This document shows positions 1 through 6,503 of a DNA stretch of 6,675 nucleotides, in pieces. The position numbers and the translations under genes are program-made. Source of the stretch: an uncultured Flavobacteriales bacterium (GTDB lineage: Bacteria > Bacteroidota > Bacteroidia > Flavobacteriales_D > Sanyastnellaceae); contig CALKUW010000305.1 of the NCBI GenBank assembly GCA_937996585.1, positions 1 to 6,675 of the forward strand, given 5' to 3'. How positions within the stretch are numbered: the stretch's first letter is position 1; every line of letters starts with the position of its first letter. The notes below the pieces were generated by a model. It saw only the letters and a list, made by a program, of their open reading frames with translations, was not told where the DNA came from and made no database searches.

Positions 1-1
1 G

Positions 2-2917
2 GAAGTGACCGGTGCTGCCATGGACGTTTCGCTCGAAAGCGGTGTCGCTTTGGACGAGGTTGTCGTGACCGCGCTCGGTGTGAGCCGTGAAAAGAAGGCG
101 CTGGGTTACTCGGTGCAAGAGCTCGGCAACGACGCTTTCACCGACGCCAAGACCGAAAACGTCGTGCGCTCCCTGACGGGTAAGATCGCCGGTGTCCAGG
201 TCACGTCCGGAACTGCGATCGGTTCTTCATCCAAGGTGTTGCTTCGCGGTGCGAGCTCCATCACGGGTGACAACCAGCCGCTTTTCGTGGTGGACGGTGT
301 CCCGATGGACAATGCTGACTACTCCAGCGGAAACCAGCAGCGCTCCGTGGGTGGATACGACTACGGTAATGCCATCCAGGACCTCAATCCGGATGACATT
401 GAGTCTGTGTCCGTCCTGAAGGGTCCGGCTGCTGCCGCACTCTACGGTTCCCGTGCATCGAACGGCGCTATCGTCATCACGACCAAGTCCGGCAAGGGTT
501 ACCAGGCCAGTGGCAAGCGTGGCATTGGCATCAGCGTGAACAGCGGAGTGGCCTTCAACAACGTCTACGTCCTGCCGACCTACCAGAACAGCTACGGTGG
601 TGGACCGAGCCAGGCTTGGGCCGACACGATCGACGGTCAGTTCATTCCGGACTACGCCCTCGACGGAAGTTGGGGTCCCGCATTGGATGGCACGCCCGTG
701 CGCCACTGGGACAGCTGGTACGACTACGAAGGTGATGCCGGTTTCGGTGAGCTGCGCCCTTGGGAGCCGACCCCGAACGACATCGACCAGTTCTTCCAGA
801 CGGGTGTGACCCTCTCCAACAACGTCAGCGTTTCCGGCGCTACGGATGAGAGCGCCTTCCGCCTGAGCTACACGAACCACGACCAGACCGGTGTCTACGA
901 AAACAGCTCGCTCGACCGCAACACGCTCAGCTTCTCCGGAAGCCAGCAGGTCAGCGAGGACCTCGAAGCCAGCGTCAGCGCCAACTACGTGCAGCAGCAG
1001 GGTCAAGGCCGTCCGCTGACGGGATACGGTGAGTCCGTGATGTCCCAGTTCACCCAGTGGTACCACCGTCAGCTCGACATGGACCGCCTGCGGAACTACA
1101 AGAACCCGGACGGAACGCAGCGGACCTGGAACCGCCTCAGCCCGACCAACCCGGATCCGAACTACTTCGACAACCCGTTCTGGGAGCGTTACGAGAACGT
1201 GCAGAACGACCAGCGGGACCGCGTGTTCGGTAACATCACGATGAAGTACAAGATCAACGACGTGTTCAGCCTGATGGGCCGCGCACTCAGCGACTTCTAC
1301 ATCGACCGTCGTGAGGAGCGCATCGCCGTGGGTGGTGTGCGTGAGAGCTCTTACAGCGAGACGACCCGTCAGCTCCAGGAGACCAACCTCGACGCTTACT
1401 TGAACTTTGCCGACGACCTGAGTGACGACCTGAACCTGACCGGTTTCGTGGGGGTCAACCAGCGGATCCGCAACTACAAGCGCCTCAACGCCTACACGCT
1501 GGGTGGATTGAACACGCCGGGCCTCTACACTGTGAACAACGGTGCTGACGGCTACGAGGTGGGCGACTTCACCAGCCAGAAGAAGGTGAACTCCGTCCTG
1601 GCCAGCGCCAGCTTCGGATACCAGCGCAAGTTCTACGTGGACATCACGGGCCGCAACGACTGGAGTTCCGCCCTCCCCGAGGAGAACAACAGCTACTTCT
1701 ACCCGTCCGCTACGGCCAGCTATGTGCTGAGCGAGGACCTCGACATCGAGGGCGTCAGCTTCGCCAAGGTGCGCCTCGGTTGGGCCCAGGTGGGTAACGA
1801 CACGGATCCCTACCGCACGTCCACAACCTACGCGGTCAATACCAACTTCGGCAACAGTGGTTCCGCCACGATTCCGAATTCCCAAAACAACCCGAACCTC
1901 CGTCCGGAGAAGACGAGCAGCTGGGAGGCTGGTCTCGAGTTGAACTTGTTCCTCGACCGCGTCCGCTTCGACTTCACCTACTACAACAGCACCACCGAAG
2001 ACCTGATCTTCAACGTGCCTGTTTCTGCATCCAGCGGTTACAGCAGCGCGGTGCTCAACGCGGGTAAGACGAACAACCGCGGTGTGGAGCTCAGCCTGGC
2101 CGCTACTGCGGTGCAGACCGACGACCTGCGCTGGGACATCGGCGTGAACTTCGCCAAGAACCAGAACGAGCTGGTCGAGTTGGCTGACGGCATCGAGAAC
2201 ATCCGTTACACCAGCCTCTTCGGTGTGTCCCTCGAGGCGCGTCCCGGACAGCCGCTCGGAACCTTCTACGGATACGACTACCAGTACGACGACAACGGTA
2301 ACAAGCTCGTTGGCGACAACGGCTTCTACCTCCGCACGGACGAGGTGGTGCCGCTGGGTACCATCCTGCCGAACTTCACCGGTGGTGTCTACACCACGCT
2401 GGATTACAAGAACCTGAGCTTCTACGCCTTGGTTGACTTCCAGGATGGTGGATCCCTGCACAGCTACTCCAACCAGTGGGGTAAGTACTCCGGTACGCTG
2501 GAGGGTACGGTGTTCGATGAGGACGGAAACGACATGCGCGCTGCCGACTATGCAGGCGTGGTGGTCGAGGGTGTCAACGCTACGACCGGCGAGGTCAACG
2601 ATGTGGCGGTCAATCCCCAGTCCCACTTCTTCCTCAACCAGGGATACGTGGTGCACGCTGCCGACCAGTACGACGCCAGCTTCGTGAAGCTGCGTGAGAT
2701 GCGCCTCGACTACAGCCTGCCTGGTGACATGGTGGACGGTACGCCGTTCAGCAACGTCAGCATCGGCGTGTTCGGTCGCAACCTGGCCATCCTCCACAAG
2801 AACGTCCCGCACATCGACCCGGAAGTGGCCACATCGGCCTCCAACGTCCAGGGCTTCGAGGGCGGTCAGCTCCCGGCGGAGCGCACGATCGGCGTGAACC
2901 TCAAGTTCAGCCTCTGA
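2..2917 (+). CDS. SusC/RagA-family TonB-dependent outer-membrane transporter, 5' end missing
   Basis: This is the channel subunit of a SusCD nutrient importer, which moves oligomers across the outer membrane using TonB energy. The reading frame is open at the left edge and the first full codon is at 2; the GTG at 5 is internal, not a start. About 971 residues are visible against roughly 1,000-1,100 for the family, so the signal peptide and most of the N-terminal carboxypeptidase-regulatory-like domain are missing. Numbering from the GTG codon, the TonB-box-like segment LDEVVVTALG is at 16-25. The plug domain follows, with RGASSITG at 81-88, PLFVVDGVPMDN at 92-103 and the family hallmark DIESVSVLKGPAAAALYGSR at 131-150, then IVITTKSG. 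The rest is a large beta barrel containing the typical GRNDWSS segment near 549 and PNLRPEKTSSWE further on. It ends with GVNLKFSL, a plausible barrel-assembly signal. The susD-like gene follows 28 bp later. Codons are highly biased, with no TTA, CTA or TCA after position 229. Family assignment is secure; the substrate is unknown. Confidence 0.97.
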   Translation, partial: EVTGAAMDVSLESGVALDEVVVTALGVSREKKALGYSVQELGNDAFTDAKTENVVRSLTGKIAGVQVTSGTAIGSSSKVLLRGASSITGDNQPLFVVDGVPMDNADYSSGNQQRSVGGYDYGNAIQDLNPDDIESVSVLKGPAAAALYGSRASNGAIVITTKSGKGYQASGKRGIGISVNSGVAFNNVYVLPTYQNSYGGGPSQAWADTIDGQFIPDYALDGSWGPALDGTPVRHWDSWYDYEGDAGFGELRPWEPTPNDIDQFFQTGVTLSNNVSVSGATDESAFRLSYTNHDQTGVYENSSLDRNTLSFSGSQQVSEDLEASVSANYVQQQGQGRPLTGYGESVMSQFTQWYHRQLDMDRLRNYKNPDGTQRTWNRLSPTNPDPNYFDNPFWERYENVQNDQRDRVFGNITMKYKINDVFSLMGRALSDFYIDRREERIAVGGVRESSYSETTRQLQETNLDAYLNFADDLSDDLNLTGFVGVNQRIRNYKRLNAYTLGGLNTPGLYTVNNGADGYEVGDFTSQKKVNSVLASASFGYQRKFYVDITGRNDWSSALPEENNSYFYPSATASYVLSEDLDIEGVSFAKVRLGWAQVGNDTDPYRTSTTYAVNTNFGNSGSATIPNSQNNPNLRPEKTSSWEAGLELNLFLDRVRFDFTYYNSTTEDLIFNVPVSASSGYSSAVLNAGKTNNRGVELSLAATAVQTDDLRWDIGVNFAKNQNELVELADGIENIRYTSLFGVSLEARPGQPLGTFYGYDYQYDDNGNKLVGDNGFYLRTDEVVPLGTILPNFTGGVYTTLDYKNLSFYALVDFQDGGSLHSYSNQWGKYSGTLEGTVFDEDGNDMRAADYAGVVVEGVNATTGEVNDVAVNPQSHFFLNQGYVVHAADQYDASFVKLREMRLDYSLPGDMVDGTPFSNVSIGVFGRNLAILHKNVPHIDPEVATSASNVQGFEGGQLPAERTIGVNLKFSL

Positions 2918-2945
2918 TTCCCACAATCCAGGAAATAACAAGGAC

Positions 2946-4418
2946 ATGAACAAGAACATTTTCCTTCTCGCCGGCCTCGCCATCGCAGTCGCCTTCACGG
3001 GTTGCACCAAGGATTTCGAGGACCTGAACACGAACCCGAACGAGCCGGCTTCCGTCTCCCCGGGCTTCCTCCTGACCGCTTCCCAGAAGCGCATCATGGA
3101 TGAGATGAACGACTCCTTCTGGGGCAGCCGTCGCGGCATGCAACTCGCCCAGTACTGGTCCTCCAACCAGTACTCGAACGAGAGCCGCTACCAGTTCCGT
3201 ACGGAGGTGAGCAACGCCAGCTGGCGCGACTTCTACGCCGGTCCCCTCCAGGACCTGCAGGCCATCATTGACGTGAACACCGATTCTCCGGATGACGTGG
3301 CGGGATATGGCAGCAACGGCAACCAGATTGCCGTGGCGAAGCTCCTCCAGGCTTGGACGTACCAGATGCTGACGGATGCGTGGGGTCCCATCCCCATGAC
3401 CGAGGCGCTGCAGGGCGTGGACAACACGACGCCGTCCTACGACAGTCAGGAGACCGTCTACAACGGCATCATGACGCTCATCAATGACGCCATGGCCTCC
3501 ATGGACGCCGGTGCCGGCCCCCAGGGTGACCAGATCTACGGCGGCAACATGATGATGTGGGAGAAGTTCGCCAACAGCCTAAAGCTGCGGGTCGCCATGC
3601 GCATGTCCGATGTGGCTCCCGACGCCGCCAAGGCTGCAGGTGAAGCTGCCCTTTCCGGTGGCATGATCATCGCGGCCAATGAGGAGAACGCACAGTTCCC
3701 CTACATCAACGCGGCCCCGAACAACCACCCCATCAACGAGGACTACAAGACGCGTAACGACTTCGCGGCGTCCAACACGATGGTGGACTGGCTGACGGCG
3801 ATGAATGACCCGCGGGTTGGTGTGTACTTCAACCCGGCCTTCAATACGGGCACGTTTGTGGGTGAGGTCTACGGTCTCGACGAGGCCAGTGCTGCAGAGA
3901 CGAACAATGATGACGTGTCACAGCGTGGTGACGCCATTCTGGCTGGTGATTTCCCGGGCATTTTCTTCGACGCCGCCCAGACGCACTTCCTGTGCGCCGA
4001 GGCTGCTGAGCGCGGATGGGCGGGCACGCCGCTTGATGCCGCGGGTCACTACAATGCAGCTGTAACACTCAGCATGCAGTGGTGGGGCCTGACCGATGGT
4101 GATGCCATCAACGCCTACCTCGCTCAAGCTGATGTGGCGTACGACCCCTGCCAGTGGAAGCAGCGCATCGGTGCCCAGAAGTGGGCCGCGCTCTACATGC
4201 AGGGCCATGAGGCTTGGGCTGAGTACCGTCGCCTTGACGAGCCCACGCTCAATGCCTGCGCCAGTGGTGCGCTTGCCGGCAACGGAGACGTGCCGAGCCG
4301 CTTCCTCTACCCGCTCGATGAGCAGACGCTCAACAACTCGGGTTGGGAGTCCGGTGTGGCTGCCCTTGGTGGTGACGGCGACGACCTGAACAACAAAGTC
4401 TGGTGGGACGTCAACTGA
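2946..4418 (+). CDS. SusD/RagB-family surface lipoprotein (SusD-like_2 type)
   Basis: This is the substrate-capturing lid that pairs with the SusC-type channel encoded just upstream. At 490 residues it has full family length. Residues 1-19 form a lipoprotein signal peptide ending FTG before Cys20, the predicted lipidation site. The following TKDFED is lysine plus acidic, consistent with the surface-export signal seen after the cysteine in many Bacteroidota lipoproteins. DLNTNPNEP at 26-34 is typical of the SusD-like_2 subgroup. The helical TPR-like core shows AKLLQAWTYQMLTDAWGPIP at 131-150 and PSYDSQETVYNGI at 163-175. Near 400-432 comes the conserved stretch with QKWAALYMQGHEAWAEYRR, then RFLYPLDEQTLN near 452-463, and the usual ending VWWDVN. 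The ATG at 2946 is chosen because it gives the complete signal peptide. AAGGA lies only one base before it and AGGA about 12 bases before it, so there is no well-placed Shine-Dalgarno site, as is common in this phylum. It is co-transcribed with susC and ends before a strong terminator. The ligand cannot be inferred. Confidence 0.97.
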   Translation: MNKNIFLLAGLAIAVAFTGCTKDFEDLNTNPNEPASVSPGFLLTASQKRIMDEMNDSFWGSRRGMQLAQYWSSNQYSNESRYQFRTEVSNASWRDFYAGPLQDLQAIIDVNTDSPDDVAGYGSNGNQIAVAKLLQAWTYQMLTDAWGPIPMTEALQGVDNTTPSYDSQETVYNGIMTLINDAMASMDAGAGPQGDQIYGGNMMMWEKFANSLKLRVAMRMSDVAPDAAKAAGEAALSGGMIIAANEENAQFPYINAAPNNHPINEDYKTRNDFAASNTMVDWLTAMNDPRVGVYFNPAFNTGTFVGEVYGLDEASAAETNNDDVSQRGDAILAGDFPGIFFDAAQTHFLCAEAAERGWAGTPLDAAGHYNAAVTLSMQWWGLTDGDAINAYLAQADVAYDPCQWKQRIGAQKWAALYMQGHEAWAEYRRLDEPTLNACASGALAGNGDVPSRFLYPLDEQTLNNSGWESGVAALGGDGDDLNNKVWWDVN

Positions 4419-4446
4419 CGCTCACTGCGATTCACAACACGACCGG

Positions 4447-4475
4447 AAAGGCCTGCCCGCAAGGGTGGGCCTTTT
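4447..4475 (+). terminator. Intrinsic terminator of the susC-susD operon
   Basis: The left arm AAAGGCCTGCCC (4447-4458) pairs over its whole 12 bp with GGGTGGGCCTTT (4463-4474), including two G-U wobbles. The loop is GCAA, a stable GNRA tetraloop, and the T run at 4472-4475 follows. It begins 28 bp after the susD stop codon. Read on the other strand, the hairpin would also lie about 55 bp beyond the convergent cyclase gene, but there the wobbles become A-C mismatches and the T run is short. It should therefore act mainly on the + strand. Confidence 0.9.
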
Positions 4476-4530
4476 CATTGTTGGCAGCCTGGATTGTAGA
4501 CGCGGATAAAGAGGCGGAACGCCGATGGTG

Positions 4531-5304
4531 TCAGCCGGCGCGTTCCAGGATTTCAGCCGGAAACCAGAGCGGTCTGGATGGCGCGGCGTCATTGACGAAT
4601 GCGCTGACTTGCATGGCTAGCAATCCGACACCTGCCTGAACAGTGTTTGGGACGCACAGGAGCTCTGAAATAGTGCAGCCCGGCCGAGGGGCTTCGGGAG
4701 GTCCGAAAAAGGTGTTGTGCGCCCTTAAAATACCGCCATCGACCTCGCGGTCTACACTCGGCAGATCGATCAGCAGGTGGCGTACATCGTGTTCCACGAG
4801 TATTTCTGCGAAACCAGCAGCAAGGAAGGGTGGATTGGTATCGCTCCAATTGCGCAGGAGGTCACCATTGGTGCAGCGGAGGATCACTGCTTCGGGGCGC
4901 CATTGTTTTAGCGATGTGGCCATGGATTCGGGGCGTTCGACGACCCAGTTCTCATCAGTGGAGGAAGGGGGGGCATCTACGAGCAGGGCCGGCATGATGA
5001 AGGGCAAGGCCGCACTGCGCGCCAGGGCGTCGATGGGGCTGAACGTGTCTTGGATGTGCTCGTGCGTCTCGGTGTGGGTCCCGTGGGCGTGGGGGTTGAA
5101 GGAGATGTCCCTGAAATTGACGCTGCCCCCCTCTGCTACGGAGCCGATCCATCCATCGGACCTGACGGGTTCGGCAGTGGCTGGTCCCTTGTACCATGCG
5201 CGGGGCAATCCAGTATGTGGGTTGACGGGAATGCTGAGGTCAACGGGATCGCCCATGGCCCTCCATGTGTTGTTCCCGTGATCCAGTTCCAGGCGGAATC
5301 TCAT
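4531..5304 (-). CDS. Cyclase / kynurenine-formamidase superfamily metal-dependent hydrolase
   Basis: This is a predicted cytosolic metal-dependent amidohydrolase of the cyclase family (the KynB-like fold). Members open amide or lactone bonds, for example N-formylkynurenine to kynurenine; the actual substrate here is unknown. The start chosen is the ATG at 5304 (257 residues: MRFRLELDHG...), because family similarity such as VDLSIPV at 21-27 begins just after it. The open frame extends upstream to an ATG at 5451, but those 49 residues are Ser/Arg/Pro-rich, cross a terminator and overlap the neighbouring gene. The metal motif is PHAHGTHTETHEH at 71-83, with H72, H77, E79 and H83 the likely ligands or catalytic residues. 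Later conserved pieces are HLLIDLPSVDRE (176-187), RAHNTFFG (194-201) and TISELL (211-216). No signal peptide or membrane segment is seen. Codon use (TTA, TCA, AGG, ATT) is less biased than in the sus genes. It is convergent with susD and lies downstream of the barrel gene, from which a terminator separates it. The superfamily is confident; a specific enzyme name is not. Confidence 0.88.
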   Translation of the reverse strand: MRFRLELDHGNNTWRAMGDPVDLSIPVNPHTGLPRAWYKGPATAEPVRSDGWIGSVAEGGSVNFRDISFNPHAHGTHTETHEHIQDTFSPIDALARSAALPFIMPALLVDAPPSSTDENWVVERPESMATSLKQWRPEAVILRCTNGDLLRNWSDTNPPFLAAGFAEILVEHDVRHLLIDLPSVDREVDGGILRAHNTFFGPPEAPRPGCTISELLCVPNTVQAGVGLLAMQVSAFVNDAAPSRPLWFPAEILERAG

Positions 5305-5323
5305 GGTGGGAAGTTGCGCCCGT

Positions 5324-5333
5324 CTTCGCGAAG
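5324..5333. repeat. 10-bp perfect palindrome upstream of the cyclase gene
   Basis: CTTCGCGAAG reads the same on both strands. It sits between the T run of the barrel-gene terminator and the cyclase start codon, about 20 bp before the latter. It could be an operator half-site or a chance occurrence in GC-rich sequence. No function can be assigned. Confidence 0.3.
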
Positions 5334-5337
5334 GGGC

Positions 5338-5371
5338 AAAAGAAAAGCCCCACCGGTGAGGGCGGGGCTTT
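5338..5371 (-). terminator. Intrinsic terminator of the beta-barrel gene
   Basis: Read on the - strand, AAAGCCCCGCC (5371-5361) pairs with GGTGGGGCTTT (5354-5344) around a six-base loop, followed by the interrupted T run TTTTCTTTT (5346-5338). The one irregular position is a G-U wobble in the - strand RNA but an A-C mismatch in the + strand RNA, which supports the - orientation. It begins 21 bp after the stop codon of the barrel gene and leaves only 33 bp between the T run and the cyclase start codon. Confidence 0.88.
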
Positions 5372-5392
5372 CCGAATGTGTTGGGCTTCCGA

Positions 5393-6337
5393 TTACTGGA
5401 AGAGGTAGCCGAGGCGGAGCTGGGCCTGGAAGTTGGTTCCAAGACCACCACCCTGCTGGTTGCCGCTCCAGAAGGGGCGGTCGTTGATGTTGGCGGGGTG
5501 CTGACCGCTGTAAGCGTGACCGGCGAGGTCCACGCTGCCCTGGATCGGGGCGGGCATCTCGGTGAGGTCGCTCGGGTCGACAGCGTTCTGCGTACCCCAG
5601 AAGAGGTTGTACGCCACGTTGTCGGTAGCAGCGATCTCCATGTCGTTGACCTTGGAGCTCATGAAGCCGAGGCCGGCCTCTGCGCCCATGTAGAGGTAGT
5701 CGGTGAGGTAGGCATCGAAACCGGTCACGAGGCCGATCTTGAACATGCTGGCGCTCTGGCTGAGGGTCTGCGTCCAGACGATGTACTGGTCTTGGTCGCC
5801 GACCTGGTTCTCGTCGTCTGCACTCCAGAACTCCTGCTCCATGGAGGCGCTGCTCACACCGTAACCGATCTCAAAACCGATGTAGGGGCTGAGGTTGTCA
5901 CCGCCGGCATCGAAGTGCTTCTCGTAACCGGGAGCAATCATGAAGGTGGAGGTGCTGTAAGTGTCGTAGAGGTCCGGGCTGGGAATCTCGTCGTCACCGG
6001 AAGTCACGTAGGCACCTGCGATGGCGGGAATACCACCTTCCACGATCGTGCCGTCGGGCATGATGCTGAAGTAGGGCTCAGGACGACCTACACCGTTGAA
6101 GTCGAACTCACGGAAGCCGATGGACTTCTCGTTGGAGCTGTTGAAGGTGAGGCTCAGGCGGAACGCAGACTCTTCGTCGGTGAAGTTCCGGTACTTGATG
6201 GTGGTCCCATCAACAGGAGAATTACCGAACGGGGTGAATTGCAGTTCGATGTTGTGCTCGCCACCAAATTGCTTTTGCGCGGTGGCCGTAGTGGCAAACA
6301 AGGCAACCAGTGCCAAGGCGGTCAGGATGTGCTTCAT
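5393..6337 (-). CDS. Secreted outer-membrane beta-barrel protein
   Basis: This is a 314-residue protein predicted to sit in the outer membrane; its role is unknown. Residues 1-20 (MKHILTALALVALFATTATA) are a typical Sec signal peptide with an ATA cleavage site before Q21. The mature part has alternating hydrophobic/polar stretches that suit beta strands, for example NIELQFTP (29-36), TIKYRNF (46-52), AFRLSLTF (58-65), STFMIAPGYEKHF (130-142), PYIGFEIGYG (151-160), FKIGLVTGF (199-207) and LYMGAEAGLGF (215-225). The last residues, FQAQLRLGYLFQ, resemble a barrel-assembly signal with terminal aromatic residues. Long acidic or polar stretches around 114-128 and 171-187 are probably surface loops. 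The overall look is like the outer-membrane beta-barrel (OmpA-barrel or porin-like) families of Bacteroidota, and the N-terminal FTPFGNSPV...AFRLSL pattern loosely recalls the BT1926-like family, from memory only. The ATG at 6337 is the only start that gives a complete signal peptide. Codons are strongly biased as in susC, suggesting high expression. A terminator follows the stop codon. Confidence 0.88.
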   Translation of the reverse strand: MKHILTALALVALFATTATAQKQFGGEHNIELQFTPFGNSPVDGTTIKYRNFTDEESAFRLSLTFNSSNEKSIGFREFDFNGVGRPEPYFSIMPDGTIVEGGIPAIAGAYVTSGDDEIPSPDLYDTYSTSTFMIAPGYEKHFDAGGDNLSPYIGFEIGYGVSSASMEQEFWSADDENQVGDQDQYIVWTQTLSQSASMFKIGLVTGFDAYLTDYLYMGAEAGLGFMSSKVNDMEIAATDNVAYNLFWGTQNAVDPSDLTEMPAPIQGSVDLAGHAYSGQHPANINDRPFWSGNQQGGGLGTNFQAQLRLGYLFQ

Positions 6338-6355
6338 CTAGAGGTTTCAAAAAGT

Positions 6356-6395
6356 TTCCGGGCGCAAGAAACACAATTCCCGCGAACGCCCGGAA
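6356..6395 (-). repeat. 9-bp inverted repeat in the leader of the beta-barrel gene
   Basis: TTCCGGGCG (6356-6364) and CGCCCGGAA (6387-6395) are perfect reverse complements separated by 22 bp. The element lies 18 bp upstream of the barrel-gene start codon. Read toward that gene, the second arm is followed by ACTTTTT, so a transcript could form a terminator-like or attenuator-like hairpin, although the loop is long. As DNA it could instead be a binding site for a dimeric regulator shared by the two divergent genes. The repeat is directly visible; either function is inference. Confidence 0.5.
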
Positions 6396-6426
6396 TATAT
6401 CCACGTCTTTTCCACAACGAGTGGCG

Positions 6427-6456
6427 TTGAACATCTCGTTATCAGGGAAATACTTC
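6427..6456 (+). promoter_or_regulatory. Possible promoter of the PLP-enzyme gene
   Basis: TTGAAC (6427-6432) is followed after about 18 bp by TACTTC (6451-6456). This gives a TTG upstream element and a TA-containing downstream element spaced 21 bp apart, a rough fit to the Bacteroidota TTG / TAnnTTTG promoter pattern. It lies about 48 bp before the start codon. The match is weak and no transcript evidence is available. Confidence 0.2.
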
Positions 6457-6482
6457 AATGACGAATTGTACGGATTTGGCGC

Positions 6483-6490
6483 GGAAGGAG
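6483..6490 (+). promoter_or_regulatory. Shine-Dalgarno-like sequence with long spacing
   Basis: GGAAGGAG is strongly complementary to the 16S rRNA tail but ends 13 bases before the ATG at 6504, farther than the usual 5-9. No alternative in-frame start lies nearer, and an in-frame TGA at 6459-6461 closes the frame upstream, so the ATG is retained. Confidence 0.45.
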
Positions 6491-6503
6491 TGATTTTTGC
6501 TAC

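Noticed and set aside
227..3166. A 979-codon open frame on the - strand, opposite the susC-like gene
   Set aside because: Over susC its codons are aligned exactly with the susC codons, so stops would appear only where susC uses TTA, CTA or TCA, which the biased gene avoids. The predicted protein is rich in Val, Glu, His and Arg, has no recognisable domain, and runs into susD in a different phase. It is a codon-bias shadow.
4643..5281. A 212-codon open frame on the + strand, opposite the cyclase
   Set aside because: The opposite strand carries clear cyclase-family motifs. This frame gives a protein without recognisable features.
5305..5451. A 49-residue N-terminal extension of the cyclase frame
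   Set aside because: It overlaps the end of the barrel gene and crosses its terminator, is Ser/Arg/Pro-rich, and family similarity begins only after the ATG at 5304.
6394..6399. A TATATT -10-like box on the - strand for the barrel gene
   Set aside because: No upstream element lies at a suitable distance; the nearest TTG is only 15 bp away. AT-rich hexamers of this kind arise easily by chance.
5378..6430. A 350-codon open frame on the + strand, opposite the barrel gene
   Set aside because: It is codon-aligned with the barrel gene and explained by the same bias. The barrel gene has a signal peptide, strand pattern and C-terminal signal; this frame has none.
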